Shown piece after piece: positions 42,355 through 52,590 of a stretch of 64,000 nt of DNA; position 1 is the stretch's first letter; every line of letters begins with the position of its first letter. Made by a program: the position numbers and the translations under genes. Under the pieces are notes generated by a model. The model saw only the letters and a list, made by a program, of their open reading frames with translations. It made no database searches and was not told the DNA's origin. The stretch is from an uncultured bacterium (GTDB lineage Bacteria > Dictyoglomota > Dictyoglomia > Dictyoglomales > Dictyoglomaceae): contig CALHLF010000003.1 in assembly GCA_938034905.1 (NCBI GenBank), positions 32,201 to 96,200 of the forward strand, in the 5' to 3' direction.

Positions 42355-43902
42355 TTGTTAATTGGAATTGATGTGGGAACTACAGGTTCTAAAGCCTTAC
42401 TTATTGATGAAGAAGGAAATGTAATTCAATCATGGACTGAAGAATATCCTCTTTATACTCCATATCCAGGTTGGTCTGAACAAGAGCCAGAAGATTGGTG
42501 GCAAGCAACCAAAAAATCAATTCAAAGAATTATAAGTTTATCATCTATATCTCCAAGAGAGATAAAAGGAATTGGACTTACAGGTCAAATGCATGGATCT
42601 GTCTTTTTGGATTCTAAAGGAAATGTTTTAAGAAGAGCAATACTTTGGAATGATCAAAGAACTGTAAAGCAGTGTGATGAAATTGTAGAAAGAGTGGGAG
42701 GTATCAGTAAACTTCTCGATTTAACACTAAATCTTGCTCTTACAGGCTTTACTGCTCCTAAAATTCTATGGCTCAGAGATAACGAACCTGAAACTTATTC
42801 TAAGGTAAAGAAAGTTCTTCTTCCGAAAGATTATATTCGTTATCGTCTAACAGGAGAATATGCTTCAGATGTTTCTGATGCTTCAGGAACTCTGCTTTTT
42901 GATGTGAAAAACAGAAAATGGTCTAAAGAAATGCTTTCTTTACTTGATATTTCAGAGGATTGGATGCCAAAGGTTTACGAGTCTCCTGAAATTACAGGAA
43001 CCCTCCTTCCTAGTGTAGCAGAAGAATTGGGATTAGTTTCTGGAATTCCAGTGGTTGGTGGTGGGGGAGATCAAGCTGCTCAAGCGGTGGGAACTGGTAT
43101 TGTAAAAGCCGGAATAGTATCTGTAACTCTTGGGACTTCAGGTGTTGTCTTTGCTCATTTAGATAGACCTGAGGGAGAAAAGGAGGGAAGACTTCATACT
43201 TTTTGTCATGCAGTTCCGGGAAAATGGCATACTATGGGAGTAATGTTATCTGCAGGAGGTTCCTTTAGATGGCTTAGAGATTCCTTTGGAGAAATTGAGA
43301 TGGAGCTTTCAAAGTGGACAGAAAAAGATCCCTATGAATTTTTAACGATGTCTGCAGAAAAAGTTCCTTCAGGTTCTGAAGGATTATTATTTCTTCCTTA
43401 TCTCACGGGAGAAAGAACCCCATACCCAGATCCGATGGCAAAGGGAGTTTTTGTTGGAATAACTTTAAGACATAAAAAGCCTTATTTTGTAAGATCTGTT
43501 CTTGAAGGAGTAGCTTTTGGATTGAAAGATTCCTTAGAGCTAATTAAAAGCTTAGGAATTGAAATAAAAGAAATTAGGGTATCTGGTGGAGGAGCAAGAA
43601 GTCCTCTCTGGAGACAGATTTTAGCAGATATTTTCGATAGTCCTATAATAACAATAAATGTCACAGAGGGAGCTGCATATGGAGCTGCACTTCTTGCAGG
43701 AGTTGGGGTTGGAGTATACGAAAGTGTGGAATCTGCATGTGAGACTGCTATAAAAATTATAAGTAAAGATGAACCAAAAAAAGAGAATGCAGAGTTGTAT
43801 AGAGACTTATATGAACTTTATAGATCTTTGTATCCCTTGATGAGAGATTATTTCAAGAAATTATCTAATTTTGTAGAAAAATATTATGGAAATCAAAAAT
43901 AA
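42355..43902 (+). CDS. xylB: Xylulokinase
   Basis: A 515-residue FGGY-family kinase that phosphorylates xylulose to xylulose-5-phosphate. Visible: GIDVGTTGSKALL at the N-terminus (phosphate loop 1), GLTGQMHGSV (the GQMHG signature characteristic of xylulokinases), WNDQRT, GTSGVVFAH (ATP phosphate loop) and GGGARSPLWRQILAD (adenosine site). TTG 42355, 6 bases after GAGGTGG, is preferred over GTG 42346 which lies inside the ribosome-binding site. It overlaps the PfkB gene by 17 bases and precedes a sugar ABC operon, so the set may take in and phosphorylate a pentose. Confidence 0.92.
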   Translation: MLIGIDVGTTGSKALLIDEEGNVIQSWTEEYPLYTPYPGWSEQEPEDWWQATKKSIQRIISLSSISPREIKGIGLTGQMHGSVFLDSKGNVLRRAILWNDQRTVKQCDEIVERVGGISKLLDLTLNLALTGFTAPKILWLRDNEPETYSKVKKVLLPKDYIRYRLTGEYASDVSDASGTLLFDVKNRKWSKEMLSLLDISEDWMPKVYESPEITGTLLPSVAEELGLVSGIPVVGGGGDQAAQAVGTGIVKAGIVSVTLGTSGVVFAHLDRPEGEKEGRLHTFCHAVPGKWHTMGVMLSAGGSFRWLRDSFGEIEMELSKWTEKDPYEFLTMSAEKVPSGSEGLLFLPYLTGERTPYPDPMAKGVFVGITLRHKKPYFVRSVLEGVAFGLKDSLELIKSLGIEIKEIRVSGGGARSPLWRQILADIFDSPIITINVTEGAAYGAALLAGVGVGVYESVESACETAIKIISKDEPKKENAELYRDLYELYRSLYPLMRDYFKKLSNFVEKYYGNQK

Positions 43903-44833
43903 TTTGGATGTATTATGCATAGGTATTGCAGTAGCGGATGTCTTAGGAAAGCCTATTGACTTTTTACCTGAAAAGGGAAGATTAATTTTATTAGAAGAAA
44001 TAACCCTCAATACTGGGGGATGTGCAGTAAATACAGGAATTGCCTTGGCAAAACTTGGGTTTAAAGTAGGTATAATTGCAAGGGTAGGGAAGGATGGATT
44101 TGGAGATTTTATTATTTCTCGATTAAAGACTTATGGTATAAATACCAGTGGAGTTAAAATAGATGATAAGTTAAAAACTTCCGCTACTATGGTAGCAATA
44201 TCAAGGGAAGGAGAGAGAAGCTTTTGGCACTATTTAGGAGCAAATTCTAATTTAAGTTTAGAAGATATTCCTGATAAATTTTTAAAAAGAGCAAAAATTC
44301 TTCATATTGCTGGAACTAATGTACTCCCATCCTTAGATGGAAAACCAACAGGTATTCTATTGGAAAAAGCTAAAAAAATGGGATTGATTACTTCCTTAGA
44401 TACTGTTTGGGATGCAAAGGGAAATTGGCTAAAAAATCTTTATTCTGCCCTTCCATATATGGATTATTTTCTCCCAAGCTTAGAAGAGGCGAGAGCTATG
44501 ACAAAAAAAGAAAATCCTGAAGATATTGCAAAATTTTTTTTAAATGAAGGAGTAAAGGTTATTGCTCTTAAAATGGGTGAGAAAGGTTCCTATGTTACTA
44601 ACGGTAAAGAGGAATATTATATTCCAATATTTCCTGTAGAGGTGAAGGATACTACGGGAGCAGGAGATGCTTATGTTGCTGGATTTTTAGCAGGAGTTCT
44701 TTTGGGTTGGGATATTAAAAGATGCGGTCTTTTAGGTAATTTAATTGGTGCCTTCTGTGTTAAGGAGATAGGAGCCTCCTTCAAAACTCCAAGTTGGAAT
44801 GAAATTTTTGAGTTTCTTGAAGGGAGAATTTAA
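43886..44833 (+). CDS. PfkB-family sugar kinase
   Basis: A 315-residue ribokinase-family kinase. The N-terminal signature GGCAVNTGIALAKLGFKVGIIARVGKDGFG (about 34-63) and the C-terminal DTTGAGDAYVAGFLAG (about 253-268; catalytic Asp, anion hole GAGD) are both complete. Substrate not evident; ribokinase, fructokinase or KDG kinase are possible. It overlaps xylB by 17 bases, so the two kinases are translated together and likely serve the same or parallel sugars. A new promoter follows before the ABC transporter genes. Confidence 0.9.
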   Translation: MEIKNNLDVLCIGIAVADVLGKPIDFLPEKGRLILLEEITLNTGGCAVNTGIALAKLGFKVGIIARVGKDGFGDFIISRLKTYGINTSGVKIDDKLKTSATMVAISREGERSFWHYLGANSNLSLEDIPDKFLKRAKILHIAGTNVLPSLDGKPTGILLEKAKKMGLITSLDTVWDAKGNWLKNLYSALPYMDYFLPSLEEARAMTKKENPEDIAKFFLNEGVKVIALKMGEKGSYVTNGKEEYYIPIFPVEVKDTTGAGDAYVAGFLAGVLLGWDIKRCGLLGNLIGAFCVKEIGASFKTPSWNEIFEFLEGRI

Positions 44834-44836
44834 TTC

Positions 44837-44865
44837 TTGTGTTAACAAAAATTTCATGTTAAAAT
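44837..44865 (+). promoter_or_regulatory. Promoter of the first sugar ABC operon
   Basis: TTGTGT (44837-44842), 17 bases, TAAAAT (44860-44865) with TGT in front, giving an extended -10 (TGTTAAAAT). About 70 bases of leader lie before the ATG at 44941. Confidence 0.65.
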
Positions 44866-44940
44866 TAATTAAAATTTAATAATGGAGGTGAGTAAAACCT
44901 TAATTTTTCTCCTCCAAAAATCTTTTAAGAAGGTATCTTT

Positions 44941-45936
44941 ATGAAAAGGTTTGTTTTAATTGTTTCTTTACTAATTATCTTTCTTTTAATGTCTGCTACT
45001 GCCCAACAGCCAAAAAAACTTGTCTTTGCTTGGATTCCCAAAGCTTTAAATAATCCAGTTTTTGAATTAGGAAGAGATGGCGCCTTTAAGAGAGCTGAAG
45101 AATTATCTAAACAAGGGCCATATAAATTTGAGATATTATATGTAGGATCTGTCGCATCTGATGCAACGGAACAAGCAAGAGTAGTAGAAGATGTTGTTGC
45201 TCGAAAAGTTGATGGAATTGGAATATCTTGTAATGACCCAACTGCATTAATTGATGTAATTAATAAAGCAGTAGAAGCTGGAATTCCAGTGATGACATGG
45301 GATGCTGACTCTCCAAAGAGTAAGAGATTTACATATCTTGGGGTTAACAACTATGAAGGTGGAAGATGGGCAGCAAAATTATTAATAAAAGCAATGGGAA
45401 CAAAAGGAGACGTAGCAATGCTTACTGGTGTTCCTGGAGCTCTTAACTTAGAAGAGAGAATGAGGGGATTCAGATATGAAATAAAGGGATATCCTGATAT
45501 TAAGATTGTAACTACTGTGGCATGTTATGATGATATTAATAAGGGTGTGCAGGTTGTAGAAGAGGTTATGCAGGCATATCCTAAATTAAGAGGCTGGTTC
45601 TTTGTAGGATTATGGCCATTATTTGCAGAGAGAGGCTCTATGCCTTTATGGGAGAAGGCAGCAAAGGCTAAAAAGGTATTTACTGTAGCCTTTGATACTC
45701 TACCTGTGGAATTACAGCTTCTTAAAGAAGGATATCTTTGTGGCTTAGTTGGACAGAAGTATTGGGGTTGGGGTTACGATACTATAGATATATTATATCG
45801 TAGGGTAGTAAAGGGAGAAAAATTCCCAGATTGGATAGATAGTGGAATGGATATAGTGACAAAGAAGAATGTTGATGCAATGATTAGAGCATGGTTATTG
45901 AAAGATTTCAAGACTCCTTTACCTCCTCCCTTCTAA
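44941..45936 (+). CDS. Sugar ABC transporter substrate-binding protein (RbsB/XylF type)
   Basis: A 331-residue secreted receptor: signal peptide (1-22, ending SATAQ), then a two-lobe periplasmic binding fold of the ribose/xylose/galactose class ([85 protein letters not shown]). Ligand probably a pentose or hexose; the upstream xylulokinase hints at xylose or a related sugar. A hairpin follows, then ATPase and permease genes on the same strand. Confidence 0.92.
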   Translation: MKRFVLIVSLLIIFLLMSATAQQPKKLVFAWIPKALNNPVFELGRDGAFKRAEELSKQGPYKFEILYVGSVASDATEQARVVEDVVARKVDGIGISCNDPTALIDVINKAVEAGIPVMTWDADSPKSKRFTYLGVNNYEGGRWAAKLLIKAMGTKGDVAMLTGVPGALNLEERMRGFRYEIKGYPDIKIVTTVACYDDINKGVQVVEEVMQAYPKLRGWFFVGLWPLFAERGSMPLWEKAAKAKKVFTVAFDTLPVELQLLKEGYLCGLVGQKYWGWGYDTIDILYRRVVKGEKFPDWIDSGMDIVTKKNVDAMIRAWLLKDFKTPLPPPF

Positions 45937-45959
45937 AATTTTTAAAAATTTGTAATTTA

Positions 45960-45987
45960 GGGGTACTGGAAACTCTACCAGTACCCC
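45960..45987 (+). terminator. Intercistronic hairpin after sugar-binding protein gene
   Basis: Perfect 10-bp stem GGGGTACTGG (45960-45969) with CCAGTACCCC (45978-45987), 8-base loop, no strict T tract (followed by ATATATTTT). More likely a partial terminator or mRNA 3-prime stabiliser that raises receptor expression relative to ATPase and permease. Confidence 0.75.
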
Positions 45988-46013
45988 ATATATTTTGGAG
46001 GTGAAAATCCCTC

Positions 46014-47531
46014 ATGGAACCAATAGTAAGAATGGAAGGCATATCAAAGGCATTTCCAGGAGTTCAAGCTTTAGATATGGTAGATTTTGAGGCATATCCT
46101 GGAGAGGTGATGGGACTTGTAGGGGAAAATGGTGCGGGAAAATCTACTTTGATGAAAATTTTAAGCGGGGCCTATAAAAAAGATACAGGAAGAATATTTC
46201 TTGATGGTAAAAGAATTGAGATTGAAAATCCATATCATGCTCAAAGATTAGGGATAAGTACTATTTATCAGGAGTTTAATTTGACTCCCAATCAGACTGT
46301 TGCCCAAAATATTTTCTGCAATAGAGAGCCAAGAGAAAAGGGAATCTTAGGTAAACTTGGTTTTATAAATAGAGAAAAAATGGAGGAAGAAGCAGAGAAA
46401 ATATTAGAAATTGTAGGAGCTCATGTATCTCCTAAGAGTCTTGTAAAGGATCTTTCTGTAGCAGAAAAACAAATGGTTGAGATTGCAAAGGCTTTATCTT
46501 TTAAGGCAAAAATAATAATAATGGATGAACCTACATCTGCCTTAGTGCCTGAAGAGGTAGAAAAATTATTTGAAATTATTAATCAATTAAAATCTCAGGG
46601 AATAGCTGTGATTTTCATATCTCATAGATTAGAAGAGGTATTTAAAATTGCAGATAGGATAACAATATTGAGGGATGGGAAATTGATAGGGGTGATGAAA
46701 AAAGAGGAAATAGCACCAGAAAAGGTAATCTATCTTATGGTAAATAGGCCATTGGCAGAAATGTTTAGAAAGGAAGAATCAAAATTGGAGGATGTAGTCT
46801 TAGAAGTAAGAAACTTATCAAAAAAGGGAGTAGTTGAAGATATTAGTTTTAAACTTTATAAAGGAGAAATATTAGGAATTGCAGGATTGGTTGGATCTGG
46901 AAGGACAGAAATGGCAAGATTAATTTTTGGTGCAGATAAAAAAGATAATGGAGAGATTTATTTAGAGGGGAAAAAAGTAGAAATTAATTCTCCTGAAGAT
47001 GCTGTGAGATTAGGAATAGGTCTTGTTCCTGAGGATAGACAAAATCAAGGATTAATTCTTAAACTTGCAGTTAGAGAAAATATAGGTATTCCCATTTTAG
47101 AAAAATTGGTGAATTTACTTTTTGTCAATAAAGAAAAGCTTAATTCTATTGCAAGAGAGTTTGTTCAAAAGTTAAATATTAAAACACCAAGCTTACTTCA
47201 AAAAGCTTTATATCTTTCTGGCGGAAATCAACAGAAGGTAGTTTTAGCAAAATGGTTGTCTTTGAATCCAAAGGTATTGATTCTTGATGAACCTACAAGG
47301 GGTATTGATGTGGGGGCAAAGGTGGAAGTACATGCAATAATGAGTCAATTGGCAAAGTCGGGTATAGGTATAATAATGATTTCATCAGAAATGCCTGAGG
47401 TTTTAGCTATGAGTGATAGAATATTGGTTATGAGTGAGGGAAGATTAGCCGCTGAATTATCTAAAAAGGAAGCAACTCAGGAGAAAATTATGGCATATGC
47501 TTCAGGACATTATATATCTAATTATAGTTAA
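46014..47531 (+). CDS. Sugar ABC transporter ATPase (RbsA/XylG type, two ATP-binding domains)
   Basis: A 505-residue tandem ATPase. First domain: Walker [10 protein letters not shown] (about 37-45), signature DLSVAEKQ (Q-loop and LSxxE variant, about 146), Walker [12 protein letters not shown]. Second domain: degenerate Walker [10 protein letters not shown] (about 294), signature LSGGNQQK (about 400) and Walker [13 protein letters not shown]. The asymmetry is normal for monosaccharide importers. It lies 78 bases after the receptor gene, past a hairpin, and 12 bases before the permease gene. Confidence 0.93.
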   Translation: MEPIVRMEGISKAFPGVQALDMVDFEAYPGEVMGLVGENGAGKSTLMKILSGAYKKDTGRIFLDGKRIEIENPYHAQRLGISTIYQEFNLTPNQTVAQNIFCNREPREKGILGKLGFINREKMEEEAEKILEIVGAHVSPKSLVKDLSVAEKQMVEIAKALSFKAKIIIMDEPTSALVPEEVEKLFEIINQLKSQGIAVIFISHRLEEVFKIADRITILRDGKLIGVMKKEEIAPEKVIYLMVNRPLAEMFRKEESKLEDVVLEVRNLSKKGVVEDISFKLYKGEILGIAGLVGSGRTEMARLIFGADKKDNGEIYLEGKKVEINSPEDAVRLGIGLVPEDRQNQGLILKLAVRENIGIPILEKLVNLLFVNKEKLNSIAREFVQKLNIKTPSLLQKALYLSGGNQQKVVLAKWLSLNPKVLILDEPTRGIDVGAKVEVHAIMSQLAKSGIGIIMISSEMPEVLAMSDRILVMSEGRLAAELSKKEATQEKIMAYASGHYISNYS

Positions 47532-47542
47532 GGAGGAATAAC

Positions 47543-48535
47543 ATGAGGAATAGAGTTTCAAGAAGACCTTTAACTCAAGTTTTTAAATTCCAAAGAATTC
47601 AGGAAATTGGAATTTTATTAATCTTATTTATATTATCTTTATTCTTAAGTATTGCCACTCCAACATTTTTAACCTCTACGAACATTTTTAATATTCTTAG
47701 AGCTTTTTCTTGGATTGCAATCAGTGCCTTTGGAATAAGTATGGTTATTATTACAGGAGGAATAGATTTGTCAGTGGGTTCTGTTATGGCACTTTCTGGG
47801 TTAATTACAGCTATGATGCTTAGAGCGAATTTAGGTGATTTTTTGTCAATTTTAGGTGGATTATTGATCGGAGCCTTCGTAGGCTTTATTAATGGTCTTT
47901 TAGTTAGTAAGGCAAATCTTCCTCCCTTTGTAGCAACCTTAGGGACTATGAGTATTGCTCGAGGATTCTGTTACGGTTTAACTGGGGGTTGGCCTGTTAG
48001 AGAATTACCTCGAAGTTTTATGTTTTGGGGACAATATGATATCCCTATTTTAGGAATTGGCATCCCTCTTCCTGTAGTTGTTATGATAATTCTTGGAATA
48101 GTAGTTTCTCTATTTCTAAATCGTACTGTTTGGGGATATAAGATATATGCGGTGGGAGGTAATGAGCAGGCAGCTCGTCTTTCGGGAATTAATACAGGTA
48201 GAATAAAATTGTTGGTTTATACCTTATGTGGACTTTTGACTGCTGTGGGAGGACTTCTTATGACTGCAAGACTCGGAGTTGCTGCCCCTACTGCTGCTTC
48301 CGGATATGAATTGGATATTATTGCATCTGCTGTAATTGGAGGGACATCTCTTACTGGTGGTGAGGGGACAATACTAGGAGTTCTTATTGGTGCTGCTATA
48401 ATGCAAGTTTTAAGAACTGGAATGGTTCTCCTTGGATTTCCTGCATATTGGCAACCATCAGCTATTGGAGCTATAATAATCTTAGCTATAATGTTTGATC
48501 AATATAGAAAGAAGAAAATGGGGTTGCTCCGTTAA
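47543..48535 (+). CDS. Sugar ABC transporter permease (RbsC type)
   Basis: A 330-residue membrane protein with about ten helices and the family blocks [61 protein letters not shown] (cytoplasmic coupling loop) and [20 protein letters not shown]. It forms the transmembrane channel with the preceding ATPase. GGAGG site before the ATG. A DUF4388 gene follows after 24 bases, apparently in the same transcript. Confidence 0.92.
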   Translation: MRNRVSRRPLTQVFKFQRIQEIGILLILFILSLFLSIATPTFLTSTNIFNILRAFSWIAISAFGISMVIITGGIDLSVGSVMALSGLITAMMLRANLGDFLSILGGLLIGAFVGFINGLLVSKANLPPFVATLGTMSIARGFCYGLTGGWPVRELPRSFMFWGQYDIPILGIGIPLPVVVMIILGIVVSLFLNRTVWGYKIYAVGGNEQAARLSGINTGRIKLLVYTLCGLLTAVGGLLMTARLGVAAPTAASGYELDIIASAVIGGTSLTGGEGTILGVLIGAAIMQVLRTGMVLLGFPAYWQPSAIGAIIILAIMFDQYRKKKMGLLR

Positions 48536-48559
48536 ACTCTTTTAAAGGAGGATAAAAAA

Positions 48560-49978
48560 ATGGGAATAAGAGGAGACTTAATAAGTTTGCCTCTGTGGGA
48601 GGTTCTTCAACTTTTATCCTCGGGAAGAAAAACAGGAAGATTTCAAGTAGAAGATGGGGAAAGAAAGGCAGAAGTATTTTTTAAAGATGGAAGAATTGTT
48701 TATTCAAGAACTGGACTCTTAGAAAATATGGATGCCTTATTAGATTTAGCCTTATGGAATAAGGGAAATTTTATTTTCTTTCCTGAAGAGAAAGCTCCTT
48801 TTTATATTTTAGATATCGACCCCTTTGAAATATTAATAAGTGCTGCAAAATATATTGATCTTATGGACTATCTTGGAGATGTAATTTTATTACCTGTTAA
48901 AGTTGATGGACTATCCTTAGAAGAAGAGGCTATAACTTCCTCTTTTAATGGTTTAAAGACTGTGAGAGAAGTAGCATATGAGGCTTCATTGGGAAAGGTT
49001 AAAACTATAGAGCTGGTTAGAAAGTTAATAAAGGAAGAAAAATTGTTAAGAGTAAACGAAGATTTTTCGTTATTTTGGCTATACATTTTTTGGAGATATT
49101 GGCTACATATATTAGAGGAATATCCTAAGATAGCAATAAGTGAAAGAAGTATTAGAAGAGAATGGCAAAACTTTATAAATAGAAAGGAAGACAAAGTAAA
49201 GGAAATTTTTAGAGATATAACTTTACAGGAGAAAGTTTCCTGGCATTATTTTTATAGACATCTGAAAGAATATAATCCTGAGATCATTGAAAAATTTTCA
49301 AGAGAATCTATAAACTTTCTTTTCTCCTTAGGTAGAACAAGAATAGATATGGTACTTGATGCAGCAAGGATTTTTGAGGTTATTGATTTCATAGAAAAAA
49401 ATCTTAATCATATATTTCTCTTTGTGGGAAAATATGAGAATTTTGAAGAGGAATTTTTCTCTTGGTTTTTTGATGGAGAAAAAGCTTTTAAGGATATTAT
49501 TAATGATTCAATTTTTGAAAAATCAAGAACACAAAGTGTTCTTGGAAAGTTATTAAGGGATAAAAAGATTGTTTCCTTTGAAGAAGACAAAAAATTGGCC
49601 TTGATATATACCTTCTGGAGATTTTGGATGGAAATTTTTAGTAGATACAAGAAGGAAAACATTGATCAGAAATTAGAAAATGCTTGGCAGGAATTTATTG
49701 AGAATAATATTCAAGAGGTAAAATATATTTTTGAAAATTTAGTAGGAAATTTAAAGCCCTATTGGCCATATTTTTATAAAAATTTAGGAAAATATACTGA
49801 GGAGGAAATAAAGGGTTTTATTAAAAATTCTGTAGATATTATTCGTAAAATAGGAGAGGAGAATTTAGAGTCTCAAGCCTTAGAAAATATATGGAAGGAA
49901 TCATTAAATATTCTTAGAAAGTTTCCTGTATTTGAAAGTATAGAATCATTGTATATTGGAGAAAAAGGGAAAATTTAG
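48560..49978 (+). CDS. DUF4388-domain protein with an internal 88-residue repeat
   Basis: A 472-residue cytoplasmic protein. Residues 1-100 are a DUF4388/PatA-N-type domain (GDLISLPLWEVLQLLSSGRKTGRFQV...GRIVYSR), usually found in gliding and signalling proteins. Residues 101-168 look like a winged-helix-like linker. The rest holds two copies of an aromatic-rich helical repeat, about 170-258 and 345-432: FWRYW/FWRFW, EWQNFI/AWQEFI, VKEIF/VKYIF and WHYFYRHLKEY/WPYFYKNLGKY, offset by 174-175 residues. Last gene after the sugar ABC operon; its stop overlaps the convergent ATPase gene by 4 bases. Function unknown. Confidence 0.8.
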   Translation: MGIRGDLISLPLWEVLQLLSSGRKTGRFQVEDGERKAEVFFKDGRIVYSRTGLLENMDALLDLALWNKGNFIFFPEEKAPFYILDIDPFEILISAAKYIDLMDYLGDVILLPVKVDGLSLEEEAITSSFNGLKTVREVAYEASLGKVKTIELVRKLIKEEKLLRVNEDFSLFWLYIFWRYWLHILEEYPKIAISERSIRREWQNFINRKEDKVKEIFRDITLQEKVSWHYFYRHLKEYNPEIIEKFSRESINFLFSLGRTRIDMVLDAARIFEVIDFIEKNLNHIFLFVGKYENFEEEFFSWFFDGEKAFKDIINDSIFEKSRTQSVLGKLLRDKKIVSFEEDKKLALIYTFWRFWMEIFSRYKKENIDQKLENAWQEFIENNIQEVKYIFENLVGNLKPYWPYFYKNLGKYTEEEIKGFIKNSVDIIRKIGEENLESQALENIWKESLNILRKFPVFESIESLYIGEKGKI

Positions 49979-51462
49979 ATTATTGCATATTGCATAATTT
50001 TCTCTTGATTAGCTTCTTCTCTCCTTAATTCTCCTGTTATCTTTCCCTTTGATATAATAATTATTCTATCAGAAAGAGCAAGAATTTCTGGAAGCTCTGA
50101 GGATATAAGTATTATTCCTATCCCTTCCTTTGCCAATTCACTTATTAAATTATGAATTTCTGCTTTTGCTCCTACATCTATACCTCTTGTTGGTTCGTCA
50201 AGAATTAGGACTTTAGGTTTTAATGCTAACCATTTTGCAACTACAACTTTTTGTTGATTTCCTCCAGAAAGGTTATTAACTACTTGAAAAATATGTGGAG
50301 TTCTTATTCTTAGCCTATTCACAAAATCTTCTACTAATTTATATTCCCTTTTAAAATTAATTATTCCATTAGAAAACATGGAAGGAAGGCTTGGAAGAGA
50401 AAGATTCTCATGAAGAGCCATACTAAGAATAAGTCCCTGTAATTTTCTATCTTCTGGAACTAATCCAATTCCTAATTGGACTGCATCCTTTGGAGATTTA
50501 ATTTCAACTTTTTGTCCATCGATATATATTTCCCCAGAGATTTTGGGATCTGCTCCAAAGAGAGCTCTTACTATCTCTGTTCTTCCAGATCCAACTAACC
50601 CAGCTATTCCTAAAACTTCTCCCTTTCTTAGTGAGAAATTTATATTTTTTATAGCATGGGAGGAAAGATTTTTCACTTCAAGAATTACATTATCAACCTT
50701 CGATTCTATCCTTGGTGATACTCTTACATCCCTTCCTACCATTAATTTTATTACTTCATCGATTTTGTTTTCTTCACAGGTAAGTTCACCCACCCTTTGT
50801 CCATCTCTTAGCACTACTATACGATCAGCTATTTGGAAGACTTCTTCTAAGCGGTGAGTTATAAATATTATTGAAATACCCTCATTTTTTAATCTCTTCA
50901 TTATTTCAAATAATTTTGCAACTTCTTTTCCTGCCAATGCGGAAGTGGGTTCATCCATTATTATTAACTCAGATTTTAATGCTAAAGCCTTTGCAATTTC
51001 TACCATTTGTTGCTGAGCAATAGTAAGATCTTTGATTAAAATATCTGGAGAAATATTTAACCCTATCATTTCCAATAGCTTTTCTGATTCCTTAAAGGCT
51101 TTTTTAATATCAAAAACTTTTAAAAATTTTCCCCTCTTAGGTTCATTTCCTAAAAATATATTTGTAGCTATATCCAAATTTGGAACAAGATTGAACTCTT
51201 GGTAAATCATGGAAATACCTAATTGTTGAGCATGGTGAGGGTTTTTAGGTTCTATCTCTTTTCCTTTAAATATAATTTTCCCCTCATCCTTAGTATAAAC
51301 CCCTGTAAGTATTTTCATTAAAGTAGATTTTCCTGCACCATTTTCTCCTACTAAAGCTAAAATTTCTCCTTTATATACCTCTAAATCTACTTTTGATAAC
51401 GCTTGAACACCAGGAAAGGCTTTAGATATTTTTTCCATCTTTAATATCAATTCTTGTCCCAT
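49975..51462 (-). CDS. Second sugar ABC transporter ATPase (RbsA type)
   Basis: A 495-residue tandem ATPase closely resembling the one at 46014: Walker [10 protein letters not shown] in the first domain, GLVGSGRTE in the second, LSGGNQQK signature and [11 protein letters not shown]alker B. It ends the minus-strand operon permease-receptor-ATPase. The order is unusual, since the ATPase mostly comes before or beside the permease. A hairpin separates it from the receptor gene. ATG at 51462 with GGAGGT upstream. Confidence 0.93.
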   Translation of the reverse strand: MGQELILKMEKISKAFPGVQALSKVDLEVYKGEILALVGENGAGKSTLMKILTGVYTKDEGKIIFKGKEIEPKNPHHAQQLGISMIYQEFNLVPNLDIATNIFLGNEPKRGKFLKVFDIKKAFKESEKLLEMIGLNISPDILIKDLTIAQQQMVEIAKALALKSELIIMDEPTSALAGKEVAKLFEIMKRLKNEGISIIFITHRLEEVFQIADRIVVLRDGQRVGELTCEENKIDEVIKLMVGRDVRVSPRIESKVDNVILEVKNLSSHAIKNINFSLRKGEVLGIAGLVGSGRTEIVRALFGADPKISGEIYIDGQKVEIKSPKDAVQLGIGLVPEDRKLQGLILSMALHENLSLPSLPSMFSNGIINFKREYKLVEDFVNRLRIRTPHIFQVVNNLSGGNQQKVVVAKWLALKPKVLILDEPTRGIDVGAKAEIHNLISELAKEGIGIILISSELPEILALSDRIIIISKGKITGELRREEANQEKIMQYAII

Positions 51463-51483
51463 AGCTTAACCTCCATAAAGATT

Positions 51484-51506
51484 AGGGGAGGGGATTCCCC
51501 TCCCCT
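51484..51506 (-). terminator. Intercistronic hairpin after second sugar-binding protein gene
   Basis: Arms AGGGGAGGGG and CCCCTCCCCT (51484-51493 with 51497-51506) form a 10-bp GC-rich stem over a 3-base loop, directly behind the receptor stop at 51514 and before the ATPase start. No long T tract follows on the minus strand (TAATCTTTA), suggesting partial termination or mRNA protection. Confidence 0.75.
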
Positions 51507-51513
51507 TTATATT

Positions 51514-52530
51514 TTACCAGCCTTGAACAGGAATTCCCAATTCATTTAATCTTTTTCTATATTGTTCTACAGTAAGAGCAGGAACACTTTTTATTGACTT
51601 AATATATTTATCTGCTGCAACAACATCTACTCCTGTATCAATAATTCTGTTTGCTGGGAGTTCCTTTAGAGTTGTATCTACACCCTTTGTAGCCATCTTA
51701 AATAAGACTTCTACACTCTTATAACCCATCATATATGGCCTTTGTCCGACGGTTGCCGAAATAACCCCTTCTTTTATAAGTTGCATATGTTCTGGGGTTG
51801 TATCGAAACAAACAATTAGTACTTGTCCTACTTTTCCAGCAGATTTTATTGCCTTTGCAGCTGCAGGTCCATTAAAGGCATAAACTCCAAAGAATCCTCT
51901 AAGGTCTGGATAAGTGAGTAATGCTTGCTCTGCCAAGGTTACTGCTCTTCCAGTATCCTCAAAATCACAGAGGGCAGGTTTTGTTACCACAGTGATCCTT
52001 TTATTTCCTGCTATTCCATCCATGAAGCCTCTCATTCTTTCTAAAGAGTTCATTGCTGTTAAAGATCCCGTTCCTATTGCTACTTTTCCACCTTTTAATC
52101 CTAAAAGATCTGACATTACCTGTCCTGCAATTTTTCCTGCAGAATAGTTGTCGGTACCAATATAAACCAATCTTTTACTTTGAGGAGCATCAGTATCGAG
52201 GGTGATTACTGGAATTCCCTTTGCCATCGCCTTTTCAATAGTTGGTGCAATTGCCGTTGGATCTGAGGGAGCTACAGCTATTCCATTTACTCCCATAGCA
52301 ATGAAGGATTCCATCTGGGCAATTTGAGCAGGAATATCTTCTTTTTGAGGGACAAAGAATGTTGCCTTAACACCAAGATCCTGTGCAGCCTTTTTTACTC
52401 CTAATTCAACCTCTGCCCAATAGGGATGAACAGATTTTCCAATTACTGCTACATGAATTTCTTTAGAATAACTTATGGAGAAAAATAAAGCAAAGGAACA
52501 AAGAAGAATAATTAAAAGAAGCTTTTTCAT
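51514..52530 (-). CDS. Second sugar ABC substrate-binding protein (RbsB type)
   Basis: A 338-residue secreted receptor: signal peptide (1-22, LFFSISYS end), then VAVIGKSVHPYWAEVELGVKKAAQDLGVKATFF, GVNGIAVAPSDPTAIAPTIEKAMAKGIPVITLDTDAPQSKR and YIGTDNYSAGKIAGQVM, the standard layout of ribose/autoinducer-type receptors. Ligand probably a monosaccharide; no adjoining enzyme names it. Lies between permease (60 bases upstream) and ATPase (51 bases downstream). Confidence 0.92.
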   Translation of the reverse strand: MKKLLLIILLCSFALFFSISYSKEIHVAVIGKSVHPYWAEVELGVKKAAQDLGVKATFFVPQKEDIPAQIAQMESFIAMGVNGIAVAPSDPTAIAPTIEKAMAKGIPVITLDTDAPQSKRLVYIGTDNYSAGKIAGQVMSDLLGLKGGKVAIGTGSLTAMNSLERMRGFMDGIAGNKRITVVTKPALCDFEDTGRAVTLAEQALLTYPDLRGFFGVYAFNGPAAAKAIKSAGKVGQVLIVCFDTTPEHMQLIKEGVISATVGQRPYMMGYKSVEVLFKMATKGVDTTLKELPANRIIDTGVDVVAADKYIKSIKSVPALTVEQYRKRLNELGIPVQGW

Positions 52531-52590
52531 GGGATCTTCCTCCTTTTAAATAATTTTGGGAGAGAAAATTAAAATTTATCTCACCTCCCT

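Noticed and set aside
44882..44944. Possible 20-codon leader peptide (MEVSKTLIF...) ending across the ATG of the sugar receptor gene
   Set aside because: The overlap is attractive but there is no ribosome-binding site before it; its own first bases GGAGGTGAG look like a Shine-Dalgarno sequence.
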